A stretch of 64,000 nucleotides of DNA from CAIKZJ01 sp964626015 (lineage in GTDB: Bacteria > Bacteroidota > Ignavibacteria > Tepidaquicellales > Tepidaquicellaceae): the NCBI GenBank assembly GCA_964626015.1, contig CAZVCC010000005.1, positions 40,998 through 104,997 on the forward strand, given 5' to 3'. Each line of letters begins with the position of its first letter. Position 1 is the first letter of the stretch. Both the position numbers and the translations under genes were made by a program. Positions 7,577-15,223 of this stretch are shown here, piece after piece. The notes beneath the pieces are model-generated. The model did not search any database, had not been told where the DNA came from, and worked only from the letters and a program-made list of their open reading frames with translations.

Positions 7577-7987
7577 TTAAACTAATCTTTTTACAAACTT
7601 TGTCTTTATAGGAAGTTTATGAGATGCAAGCCTGAATGCCTCTTCTGCAACAGTTGCCGTAACTCCGTCGACTTCAAACATAATCTTGCCCGGTTGAATT
7701 ACAGCCACCCAATACTCTGGTGCTCCCTTACCCTTACCCATACGGGTTTCAGCAGGTTTTTTAGTTACTGGCTTATCAGGAAATATCCTTATCCAGACCT
7801 TACCGTCTCTTTTCATAAATCTTGTCAGAGCAATTCTTGCTGCCTCTATCTGTCTGTCCGTTATCCATGCAGCTTCCATAGCTTTCATACCGTAAGAACC
7901 AAAAGCCACCAGATTTCCTCTGCCTGCTTTTCCTCTGCGGTTTCCTTTCTGGGTTTTTCTGAATTTAACCCTTTTGGGCATTAACAT
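7577..7987 (-). CDS. rplP: 50S ribosomal protein L16 (uL16)
   Basis: Lies near the A-site and helps shape the aminoacyl-tRNA binding region. The 136 residues begin MLMPKRVKFRKTQKGNRRGKA, the family start, and contain VWIRIFPDKPVTKKPAETRMGKGKG, which includes the Arg region that is hydroxylated in some bacteria. Confidence 0.98.
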   Translation of the reverse strand: MLMPKRVKFRKTQKGNRRGKAGRGNLVAFGSYGMKAMEAAWITDRQIEAARIALTRFMKRDGKVWIRIFPDKPVTKKPAETRMGKGKGAPEYWVAVIQPGKIMFEVDGVTATVAEEAFRLASHKLPIKTKFVKRLV

Positions 7988-8014
7988 AATCTATATACTC
8001 CGTATAATTAACTT

Positions 8015-8644
8015 TTATTTTGAATGTTTTTCACCTCTGCAAATCCATACCTTAACGCCTATTGCACCGTAAATTGTATGAGACGTTACAGAAGCATAAT
8101 CAATATCCGCTCTTAATGTCTGTAGCGGTATTCTTCCTTCTTTATACTGCTCTGACCTTGCGATTTCAGCACCGCCAAGCCTTCCTCCACACATTACCTT
8201 TATACCCTCGGCACCCATTCTCATCGTCGATGTAATTGCAGCCTTCATTGCTCTTCTGAAAGAAACTCTGTTAGCAATCTGTGCTGCTATGTTTTCAGCT
8301 ACTAAGTGCGCATTCAACTCCGGTTTCTTTATTTCCTCGACGTTTATCTTCACCTCTTTATTCGTAATCTTCTTAATTTCCTCTTCCAACTGTGTGATTT
8401 CCTTACCGCTTTTTCCGATAACGAAACCTGGCCTTGATGTACTGATGGTAAGAGTGATTTTCTTGAGTGTCCTTTCAATGTAAACCTTCGCTACTCCTGC
8501 TTTCTCAAGTCTTTTCTTCAGATAATTTCTTATCTTCGAATCCTCTTTTAGTTTTTGAGCAAAACTCTTTTCATCATACCAATTAGAGTCCCAGGTATTT
8601 ATGACCCCTAATCTAAAACCAACCGGATGTGTCTTTTGTCCCAA
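8015..8644 (-). CDS. rpsC: 30S ribosomal protein S3 (uS3)
   Basis: Forms part of the mRNA entry tunnel. The 209 residues start GQKTHPVGFRLGVINTWDSNWY, contain the KH domain (PGFVIGKSGKEITQLEEEI, near residues 72-90) and end with the S3 C-terminal domain (RMGAEGIKVMCGGRLGGAEIAR). It lacks long C-terminal tails seen in some phyla. Confidence 0.98.
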   Translation of the reverse strand: MGQKTHPVGFRLGVINTWDSNWYDEKSFAQKLKEDSKIRNYLKKRLEKAGVAKVYIERTLKKITLTISTSRPGFVIGKSGKEITQLEEEIKKITNKEVKINVEEIKKPELNAHLVAENIAAQIANRVSFRRAMKAAITSTMRMGAEGIKVMCGGRLGGAEIARSEQYKEGRIPLQTLRADIDYASVTSHTIYGAIGVKVWICRGEKHSK

Positions 8645-8670
8645 AAAATCTCCTTAAATTATTTAAATTT

Positions 8671-9023
8671 TTAAATCTTTTCTTCTATATTTTCAACCAC
8701 TAAAGTCAAATGGGCTGAACGTTTTCTTATTCTGTACGCCCTTCCCTGAGGTGCAGGCAGCATTCTTTTCATTACAGGTCCTCCGTTTACGAAGGCTTCC
8801 TTTATTATAACTTCTTTCTTATCTAATCTTCCTGTGTCAAGCTTACCTACAAGATTTGAATACGCTGATAATAATGTAAGTTCTACAACCTTAGCAGGAT
8901 GCTTCTTCGAAAACTTAAGCGTATTAAGTCCGTCTTCAACATTCATATTCCTTATTAGGTCAACAAGTAGTCTCATCTTTCTTGGTGATGTAGGTATATA
9001 TCTTTTTACTGCTCTTGCTTCCA

Positions 9024-9024
<1 letters not shown>
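8671..9024 (-). CDS. rplV: 50S ribosomal protein L22 (uL22)
   Basis: Its beta-hairpin lines the peptide exit tunnel. The 117 residues contain YIPTSPRKMRLLVDLIRN at the N-terminus and the tunnel hairpin region with RMLPAPQGRAYRIRKRSAHLTLV. The ATG shares one base with the rpsS stop (TAATG), indicating coupled translation. Confidence 0.98.
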
Positions 9025-9310
<286 letters not shown>

Positions 9311-9314
<4 letters not shown>

Positions 9315-10138
9315 TTCTTATTCCTTTTTTTAACAATGTATTTGTTGGAAACACTTTTCTTCTTTCTTGTTTTATAACCTTTTGCGGGTAATCCCCAGGG
9401 ACTTACTGGATGTCCGCCGCCTGATGTTTTACCCTCACCGCCTCCCATTGGATGATCAATCGGATTCATCGCAACACCTCTTACGTGTGGTCTTCTGCCC
9501 ATCCATCTTGACCTGCCGGCTTTACCTATACTAATATTCTCATGGTCAATATTGCTTACTACACCAATAGTTGCCTTACATTCATTCTTAATCATCCTAA
9601 CTTCACCCGATGGCAGCTTCACCTGACAGTATTTTTCGTCTTTTGCAACAATCTGACCCGATGTACCGGCGCTTCTCGCAATCTGAGCACCTTTACCAGG
9701 CTTAAGCTCAATGTTATGAATAAAAGTACCCACTGGAATCGAATATACCTGCATGGTATTGCCCGTTTTCATTTCAGCCTCGTTAGACGATTGAATTACT
9801 TCTCCGACTTTTATTCCGTCCGGAGCTACAACATAAGCCTTCGTTCCGTCACCGTATTGTATTAACGCTATGCGTGCCGTTCTGTTAGGATCGTATTCAA
9901 CTGCAATTACTTTTGCCTCTTCAGAGTTTGTTCTCTTAAAGTCAATAATCCTGTATCTTCTCTTATGTCCGCCGCCTCTGAATCTTGAAGTCACTCTTCC
10001 GTGGTTATTTCTGCCTCCGGATTTCTTTATCGGTGCCAACAATGATTTCTCCGGTGTTGACTTGGTAATCTCCTCAAATGAAGATATCGAGTAGTATCTC
10101 GTCGCCGGTGTTACTGGTTTTAACTTTCTTAATGCCAT
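9311..10138 (-). CDS. rplB: 50S ribosomal protein L2 (uL2), first gene of the cluster here
   Basis: Primary 23S rRNA-binding protein needed for subunit association and peptidyl transferase activity. The 275 residues contain the N-terminal basic arm, the KOW-like core and the signature GVAMNPIDHPMGGGEGKTSG, in which the His of DHP corresponds to the functionally important His of E. coli L2. In most bacteria rpsJ, rplC, rplD and rplW lie immediately upstream; here the upstream DNA is a 396-base intergenic region and a divergent aspartokinase, so this cluster starts at rplB. Confidence 0.98.
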
Positions 10139-10230
10139 TTATATAATCAAGTGTTTTCTAATTTTCAAATTGTTGCATAAAACAACCTAAACTTCAAATT
10201 TTCTGGTTTAACGAATTTTAGGCAAACTTT

Positions 10231-10259
10231 AAATTAATAATTTAAATAAAATAAGTCAA
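10231..10259 (-). promoter_or_regulatory. Probable promoter of the ribosomal protein cluster
   Basis: On the minus strand TTGACT (10254-10259) is followed after exactly 17 bases by TAATTT (10231-10236), giving a predicted start near 10224 and a leader of about 86 bases to rplB. The -35 is 5 of 6 and the -10 is 3 of 6 consensus. The match of spacing, position and leader length with the element before rpsE supports it, but it was found by eye. Confidence 0.5.
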
Positions 10260-10261
10260 TG

Positions 10262-10289
10262 CAAGAACAGCGGAAATTTCCACTGCTTG
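10262..10289. promoter_or_regulatory. Palindrome next to the rplB promoter (possible operator)
   Basis: An interrupted inverted repeat centred on GGAAATTTCC (10272-10281) with outer arms CAAG-aa-CAG and CTG-CTTG; one mismatch and a two-base bulge separate the arms. It ends two bases before the predicted -35 of the ribosomal protein promoter, where an activator or a dual regulator of rplB and the divergent lysC-like gene could bind. As RNA it would have almost no loop, which favours a DNA-level role. No protein is known for it. Confidence 0.45.
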
Positions 10290-10534
10290 TGAGGATATAA
10301 GTTTGATATTTTAATATTTCTAGAGAACAAGCAAAATAATAAATATCTATTTAAAATACAAATACTAAATAAATATTTTTCCAGCCGGTTTTTCTTGGTT
10401 CAATCGCTTGCCTATATAGGTCGAATACTGATATTTTCTTAAAATAAACTCCTGAAATATATGTGCATTTTAAATTACATCAAAATAGTCCTTTATTCTT
10501 TGTAATTTTAAATATAGTATATTAAAAACAAATC

Positions 10535-11920
10535 GTGGAAAAGAATAACATAAAAGTAATAAAGTTCGGTGGTGACTGCTTGAGTGATTCAAAACATATT
10601 CTTAAAGCTGTTGAAATCATTCTATCGGAAAAACAATTCCCTGTGGTCGTTGTTTCTGCTATGGAAGGAATAACCGACCTGCTTTTGAATGGAATTATAG
10701 AAGCTAAAGGAAGAGAAACAAACGTAAACGAGACCATTAGTACTTTAACCGAGTTTCATTATAATATAACACAGGAATCTATAAAGAATGATAAGGTCTT
10801 TAACAAAACAATTCAGATTTTCACAAAGCTGATTAAAAAAGTTGAAAGACTTCTTTATGGTGTTAGCTATACCGAGGAAATAACGGATGCCGTTAAAGCA
10901 TACATTCTGAGCTATGGCGAAAGAATTTCAGCTGCAATTCTTTCGGGCGTTCTTGAAGACCACGGAACAGAATCAACCGTTATTGAAACCGATAAAATTG
11001 GATTAACAACTGACGATAATTTCGATCAAGCTATGGTTAATCTTGAAGAATTTAAGCGTAACTTTAATTTTCATGCACATAGTATCTATAATGCAGGTAT
11101 TATCCCTATATTCACTGGCTTCTTCGGAAGTTCTTCGGAAGGAAAAGTAACGACTTTCGGAAGGAGCGGAGCAGACTATTCGGCCTCCGTAATTGCTTAT
11201 GGCTTTGATGCAACCGAACTCGAAATATGGAAATGTTGTACAGGTTTTACAAGTGCGGATCCTGACATCGTTAAAGACGCTGTTATTATAGATAAACTTT
11301 CATACTTTGAAGCAGCAGAACTCTCTTATTTCGGTAAAAAGATATTACATCCGCTTACCATTGAACCAATAGCTTCGCAGGAAATACCTATTTCCATCAA
11401 GAATCTCTGCGACCCCAAAGGAAAAGGAACACTAATAATACCCGAAGCATACGTTGAGGAAAATGTTGTTAAAAGTATATCCCAAAATAATGATATTGCT
11501 ATGATTCGAATTCATGGTACAGGAATCGGTTATAAACCGGGTCTTATAAAAAGCATCAGTGATGCCCTTTCAGCAAACGGAATAAATATTTTTTCAACAT
11601 TAAGTTCGCAGACAACAATCAATTTGATTATTGAAAACAACTTCGCCGAAGAAGCTCTGGAAATCCTCAATTCTTTTAAAGGCAAGATAATTGAAAAAAT
11701 TAATTTTGTCAGAAATATAGCTTTGATTGCAGTTATCGGAGAAGGTCTTCTAAGAAAGCGGGGAATTTTCGGAAGAATTCTTAATGCTGTATCGCATGAG
11801 AAAGTAAATGTCGAAATGGCATCGGGAGGTGCCTCAGAAGTTGCTATTTATATTATTGTACCTAAGGAGGAGCTCCATGAAGTAATTAATGCTCTCCACA
11901 AAGAATTCATTATGCCGTAA
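10535..11920 (+). CDS. Aspartokinase-family protein with altered active-site motifs
   Basis: A 461-residue protein with the amino-acid-kinase domain (about 1-290) and two C-terminal ACT domains, the layout of LysC/ThrA aspartokinases that phosphorylate aspartate at the entry to lysine, threonine and methionine synthesis. The nucleotide-binding TTFGRSGADYSAS (206-218) and ELSYFGKKILHPLT are good matches. However, the normally near-invariant KFGGTS reads KFGGDC (10-15), and the WTDVDG segment reads WKCCTG (232-237), losing the conserved Thr-Asp. It may be a specialised or regulatory paralogue and not the main aspartokinase. The start is GTG at 10535 with no clear ribosome binding site. It is divergent from rplB and followed by tRNA-Gln(CTG). 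Confidence 0.85.
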   Translation: MEKNNIKVIKFGGDCLSDSKHILKAVEIILSEKQFPVVVVSAMEGITDLLLNGIIEAKGRETNVNETISTLTEFHYNITQESIKNDKVFNKTIQIFTKLIKKVERLLYGVSYTEEITDAVKAYILSYGERISAAILSGVLEDHGTESTVIETDKIGLTTDDNFDQAMVNLEEFKRNFNFHAHSIYNAGIIPIFTGFFGSSSEGKVTTFGRSGADYSASVIAYGFDATELEIWKCCTGFTSADPDIVKDAVIIDKLSYFEAAELSYFGKKILHPLTIEPIASQEIPISIKNLCDPKGKGTLIIPEAYVEENVVKSISQNNDIAMIRIHGTGIGYKPGLIKSISDALSANGINIFSTLSSQTTINLIIENNFAEEALEILNSFKGKIIEKINFVRNIALIAVIGEGLLRKRGIFGRILNAVSHEKVNVEMASGGASEVAIYIIVPKEELHEVINALHKEFIMP

Positions 11921-11979
11921 GCTAATTGGCTTGAAAATGAATTAGAACATTGATAGTTTGCATACAATATAAAAGTTAC

Positions 11980-12051
11980 TCCCCTTTAGTGTAACGGTTA
12001 GCACATGACTCTCTGAAAGTCACGGTCGTGGTTCGAATCCATGAAGGGGAA
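11980..12051 (+). tRNA. tRNA-Gln (anticodon CTG)
   Basis: A 72-base cloverleaf: acceptor TCCCCTT pairs with AAGGGGA, anticodon arm TGACT-CTCTGAA-AGTCA with anticodon CTG (reads CAG), T arm CGTGG-TTCGAAT-CCATG, discriminator A, no encoded CCA. It is the second glutamine isoacceptor in the window; the TTG form is at 3829-3899. Confidence 0.95.
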
Positions 12052-12135
12052 CAACATCTTTCTGATGTCTTTATTAAGCATTAATCAATCAATTTATTGA
12101 ATAAATCTTAATCCTGCCGGCATCTTAAATAATAC

Positions 12136-12201
12136 AATCATACGCTAATCATACGCTGATCTTACGATAACCAAACGATTATCATACGATCCTCTTTCGC
12201 T
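12136..12201. repeat. Intergenic array of degenerate 11-bp repeats (six units)
   Basis: Six consecutive 11-base blocks: AATCATACGCT, AATCATACGCT, GATCTTACGAT, AACCAAACGAT, TATCATACGAT, CCTCTTTCGCT. The first two are identical and all six keep CG at positions 8-9, with ACG in the first five. The array lies between tRNA-Gln(CTG) and the fluoride channel gene, ending about 155 bases before the chosen start. The period is close to one DNA helical turn, so the CG steps face the same side. Two other arrays with the same period but different sequence occur at 41070 and 60769. Confidence 0.8.
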
Positions 12202-12356
12202 CTAAATTACCATAACATAACCCTGATTTCGTACTCACTTTTGCCTATCTTCGAATTGAGTTTTAATTCATTCGTATCCGATAATTAAAGCAAGTTTTAG
12301 AAGTGCATACAACTTATTACTTTAATTTCATATTTTTAACGCAAATTATTAAAGCA

Positions 12357-12737
12357 GTGTTTAATTTAAAAATATTATTACTTGTTGGTTCAGGAGGGTT
12401 TGCTGGCAGCATATTAAGGTACATCATATCTATGGTGATTCAAAACAAATTCCTTTCTTCATTTCCATACGGTACTTTATCCGTAAATCTGATTGGTTCA
12501 TTCTTAATCGGGGTTGTTTATGCACTCGTTGATAGGGGGAACCTATCACCAGAAACTAGACTTTTTTTAGCTACAGGACTGCTCGGAGGTTTTACCACAT
12601 TCTCAGCGTTTTCACTCGATGCTTTAAATTTTCTACAGGAGGGTTTATTGATGGAAGGAGTTTCTTATATAATGTTGTCCATCTTTCTGGGTATTTCATT
12701 CGCATTCCTGGGTATATTAACAATTAAACTTTTCTAA
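12357..12737 (+). CDS. crcB: Fluoride ion channel FluC/CrcB
   Basis: Small membrane protein whose dimer passes fluoride out of the cell. It has four hydrophobic segments and the family motifs GSGGFAGSILRYIIS, PYGTLSVNLIGSFLIG and GLLGGFTTFSAFSLD, including the conserved Asn and the Phe residues that line the pore. I prefer the GTG at 12357 (126 residues, starting MFNLKILLLVGSGG) because it gives the usual short N-terminus; another GTG at 12303 would add 18 residues. Its stop is 2 bases before the DUF190 gene, forming a two-gene fluoride unit. I looked for a fluoride riboswitch upstream and saw none. Confidence 0.93.
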   Translation: MFNLKILLLVGSGGFAGSILRYIISMVIQNKFLSSFPYGTLSVNLIGSFLIGVVYALVDRGNLSPETRLFLATGLLGGFTTFSAFSLDALNFLQEGLLMEGVSYIMLSIFLGISFAFLGILTIKLF

Positions 12738-12738
12738 T

Positions 12739-13101
12739 ATGGAGAAAAAAGATAATCTAAAATTGCTTAGAATATTCGTCGGCGAATCAGATAAATGCAA
12801 GCATAAGGCACTTTATGAGGAGATAATTTTTCAGGCTAAAAAATCAGGCTTGGCTGGTGCCACCGCAGTAAGAGGTATTATGGGATTCGGAGCACATAGT
12901 ATCATTCATAAGACAAAAATGATTGAGCTCTCTAATGACCTGCCAATAATCATCGAAATAGTCGATACAGAAGATAGAATCGAAAAATTCATTGATACTG
13001 TAGTATTGTTATTTGATGAAAGTAAGAACGGAGGACTTATTACAATCGAAAAAATAGAGGTAGTACTATATAAACCGGGCGAAAAGAAAAATCACCCATA
13101 A
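12739..13101 (+). CDS. DUF190 protein, partner of the fluoride channel
   Basis: A 120-residue soluble protein with the DUF190 pattern: LRIFVGESDKCKHKALYEEI, then AGATAVRGIMGFG and DLPIIIEIVDTEDRIEKFI. DUF190 folds like PII/GlnB signal proteins and is commonly encoded beside crcB, as here, two bases after it. Its molecular role in fluoride tolerance is not established; a regulatory role for the channel is inference from neighbourhood and fold. Confidence 0.9.
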   Translation: MEKKDNLKLLRIFVGESDKCKHKALYEEIIFQAKKSGLAGATAVRGIMGFGAHSIIHKTKMIELSNDLPIIIEIVDTEDRIEKFIDTVVLLFDESKNGGLITIEKIEVVLYKPGEKKNHP

Positions 13102-13137
13102 ACCTTTAAAGTAATTACTAATTCTCAGAATAGCATT

Positions 13138-13887
13138 ATGTACATTCAAAAATATCTTAACCGGATTGGTTATAATGAAAGTTTAGGACCTACTCTTAAA
13201 GTTTTATCATCATTACAAACAGCCCACTTATTTAGCGTACCTTTTGAAAATCTTGATATACATAACAATATTAAAATTAACTTAGATAATTCTTTTGATA
13301 AAATAGTAAATCGCAAACGCGGAGGGTTTTGTTATGAACTTAACGGACTATTTTATTTGCTTTTAAAAGAAATAGGGTTCAATGCGAAATTAGTCTCTGC
13401 AAGAGTTTATCAAGGAGAGAAAGGATTCGGTGATGAGTTCGACCACATGGCAATTATCGTTAGAATTGGTATTGATGATTACCTCGTAGATGTTGGATTT
13501 GGTGACTTTTCTTACAGCCCCCTTAAAATAATACTCAACAAAGAAATAGTAGACCCCCGCTCCTCATTTATGATAGAAAAATACGACAAAGAATACAACA
13601 TTGTTAAGCAAAAGTCCGATGACGGTAGTTTTATACCCAAATATCTATTCTCTGAAAAGAAAAGAGAAATCAAAGATTTTAATGAAATGTGTGTTTTCCA
13701 TCAGACAAGCGAAGAATCGCATTTCACACAAAACAAAATCTGCTCTCTACCTGTAATTAACGGTAGAATAACGCTTTCCGGAAATACACTCATTTCCTCT
13801 ATCAATGGAAGTATAGAAACATTAGAATTGAAAACCGATAATGAAATAAAGAAAGTTCTAAAAGATTACTTCAAAATTGAGTTGTAG
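13138..13887 (+). CDS. Arylamine N-acetyltransferase
   Basis: Transfers acetyl (or another acyl group) from CoA to aromatic amines and hydrazines, or makes an amide bond in biosynthetic relatives. The 249 residues contain the cysteine-protease-like triad in the right order: Cys65 in RGGFCYELN, His103 in FDHMAI and Asp118 in LVDVGFGD. N-terminal HLFSVPFENLDIH is also typical. It follows the DUF190 gene by 36 bases and may be co-transcribed with it. The natural substrate cannot be told from the sequence. Confidence 0.93.
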   Translation: MYIQKYLNRIGYNESLGPTLKVLSSLQTAHLFSVPFENLDIHNNIKINLDNSFDKIVNRKRGGFCYELNGLFYLLLKEIGFNAKLVSARVYQGEKGFGDEFDHMAIIVRIGIDDYLVDVGFGDFSYSPLKIILNKEIVDPRSSFMIEKYDKEYNIVKQKSDDGSFIPKYLFSEKKREIKDFNEMCVFHQTSEESHFTQNKICSLPVINGRITLSGNTLISSINGSIETLELKTDNEIKKVLKDYFKIEL

Positions 13888-13919
13888 CTAAAATCTATCA
13901 TTTACAAACATCACCTTTT

Positions 13920-14369
13920 TTACACACCAAACTGTTTAAGGTGGTGGTCAATATGCTTATAAGATATATTATCCCATTCTTCAGGAGTTAATTGTCCAAA
14001 TATTGTATGCGGCTTCCTTGTGAAGAAACCATAACCTTTTACTTCCATTTTATTTAGGTAATTCAATAACCCTTCTTTTTCTTCTAAAAAGTTTTTATCG
14101 TCTGTTATAATAAACTCTTTAGAAGTCCTTGAATTTCTCTTAAAACCATCCTGAGTCAATATTCTTTTCTTAACGATTTTTCCCAAAATCTTTAATATGA
14201 AATTGCTTCTCGGAATAATCTCCCCATTAGCAATTCTTAACCCGACTGTGCAATGTGCGAGCATCTGTCCTGAGTTCATCTTCCCCCACAAAGGTTTCGT
14301 ATCAGGAGACAATTTATTTATTCTGTCAACAATTTCATGGTTTGATTCTTTTGTAACCAAACTTTTCAT
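13920..14369 (-). CDS. DUF1569 (DinB-like) protein
   Basis: A 149-residue protein resembling DUF1569 members: N-terminal INKLSPDTKPLWGKMNSGQMLAHCTVGLR and C-terminal HTIFGQLTPEEWDNISYKHIDHHLKQFGV. The family belongs to the DinB four-helix-bundle superfamily, often metal-binding through His; the His residues in MLAHC and HIDHHL fit that idea. No enzymatic role is established. It lies 23 bases after dapF on the same strand and could be the last gene of the dapF-lptD unit. Confidence 0.8.
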   Translation of the reverse strand: MKSLVTKESNHEIVDRINKLSPDTKPLWGKMNSGQMLAHCTVGLRIANGEIIPRSNFILKILGKIVKKRILTQDGFKRNSRTSKEFIITDDKNFLEEKEGLLNYLNKMEVKGYGFFTRKPHTIFGQLTPEEWDNISYKHIDHHLKQFGV

Positions 14370-14392
14370 ATTATTTCTGTTTTTAATAATAT

Positions 14393-15223
14393 TTAATTAA
14401 AAATTTCAATTGCATTGCCTTTTAATTTCAACTCCCTGATTGTACCATCAACAACACTAAAAGTCACCGTCAGATATTCTCCGCTTCTGGTTAAAAGTCT
14501 TACAGGGGTTTTTACACCCTTCACAGCATAAGCTGAAATTGCACTCGATAACGACCCTGTACCGCATGCAAGAGTTTCTCCTTCAACCCCCCTTTCAAAG
14601 CTTCTTATCTGCAACTCGCCCTTTTCTGCATTTATGACTTTTACAAAATTGGCGTTCACTCCATCGGGTAAGAAATCTTTATGCATTCTTACATACTTAC
14701 CCCATTCTTCAATAGGAATTTCCTCAAGATTTGTTACTATTGGTTTTTCAATATCATCAATAAATATAACTACGTGCGGAGAACCTACATCGACGTATGA
14801 TGCTCCAATTAGCTGCCACCATTCAGCGAAATGTACTTTTAGTTTAAAGTTGAATTTCATTTTTCGAGGAGGTGGAAATCCAACGATTATCTCCCCATCG
14901 TCGCTAAACCTGCAATCAAATAATTTACTAACTCCTTCAATCAGGACTATATCATTACATGTTATCCCCTCGTCTTTTAAAAATCTCGCAGTACAGCGCA
15001 ATCCATTTCCACACAAAGCATTTCCCGTTCCGTCTTTGTTGTAGTAGTTCATCTTATAATCGGCTATTGATGATCCTTCGATAAATATTATTCCATCCAT
15101 CTCAGGTCCTTTTTCTGCAATCAGGTTTTTAACAAGTTCGCTGCTGACGTTAATCTTTCCTTCAAGATTATTAATCATCAAAAACCGATTGCCAGCACCG
15201 CTGTATTTCTTAACTTCAAACAT
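14393..15223 (-). CDS. dapF: Diaminopimelate epimerase
   Basis: Interconverts LL- and meso-diaminopimelate for lysine and peptidoglycan synthesis. The 276 residues carry both catalytic cysteines, Cys71 in NALCGNGLRC and Cys220 in LACGTGS, and the substrate Asn in GAGNRFLMIN. The usual GxGNDF reads GAGNRF here, a change next to a substrate-binding Asn but not at a catalytic residue. Its ATG shares one base with the lptD stop (TAATG), so two envelope-building functions are translationally coupled. Confidence 0.96.
   Translation of the reverse strand: MFEVKKYSGAGNRFLMINNLEGKINVSSELVKNLIAEKGPEMDGIIFIEGSSIADYKMNYYNKDGTGNALCGNGLRCTARFLKDEGITCNDIVLIEGVSKLFDCRFSDDGEIIVGFPPPRKMKFNFKLKVHFAEWWQLIGASYVDVGSPHVVIFIDDIEKPIVTNLEEIPIEEWGKYVRMHKDFLPDGVNANFVKVINAEKGELQIRSFERGVEGETLACGTGSLSSAISAYAVKGVKTPVRLLTRSGEYLTVTFSVVDGTIRELKLKGNAIEIFN

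Noticed and set aside
12052..12356. Fluoride riboswitch before crcB
   Set aside because: I could not find the conserved GG...ATG..GTTCGCC-like core by eye; only the 11-bp array is evident.
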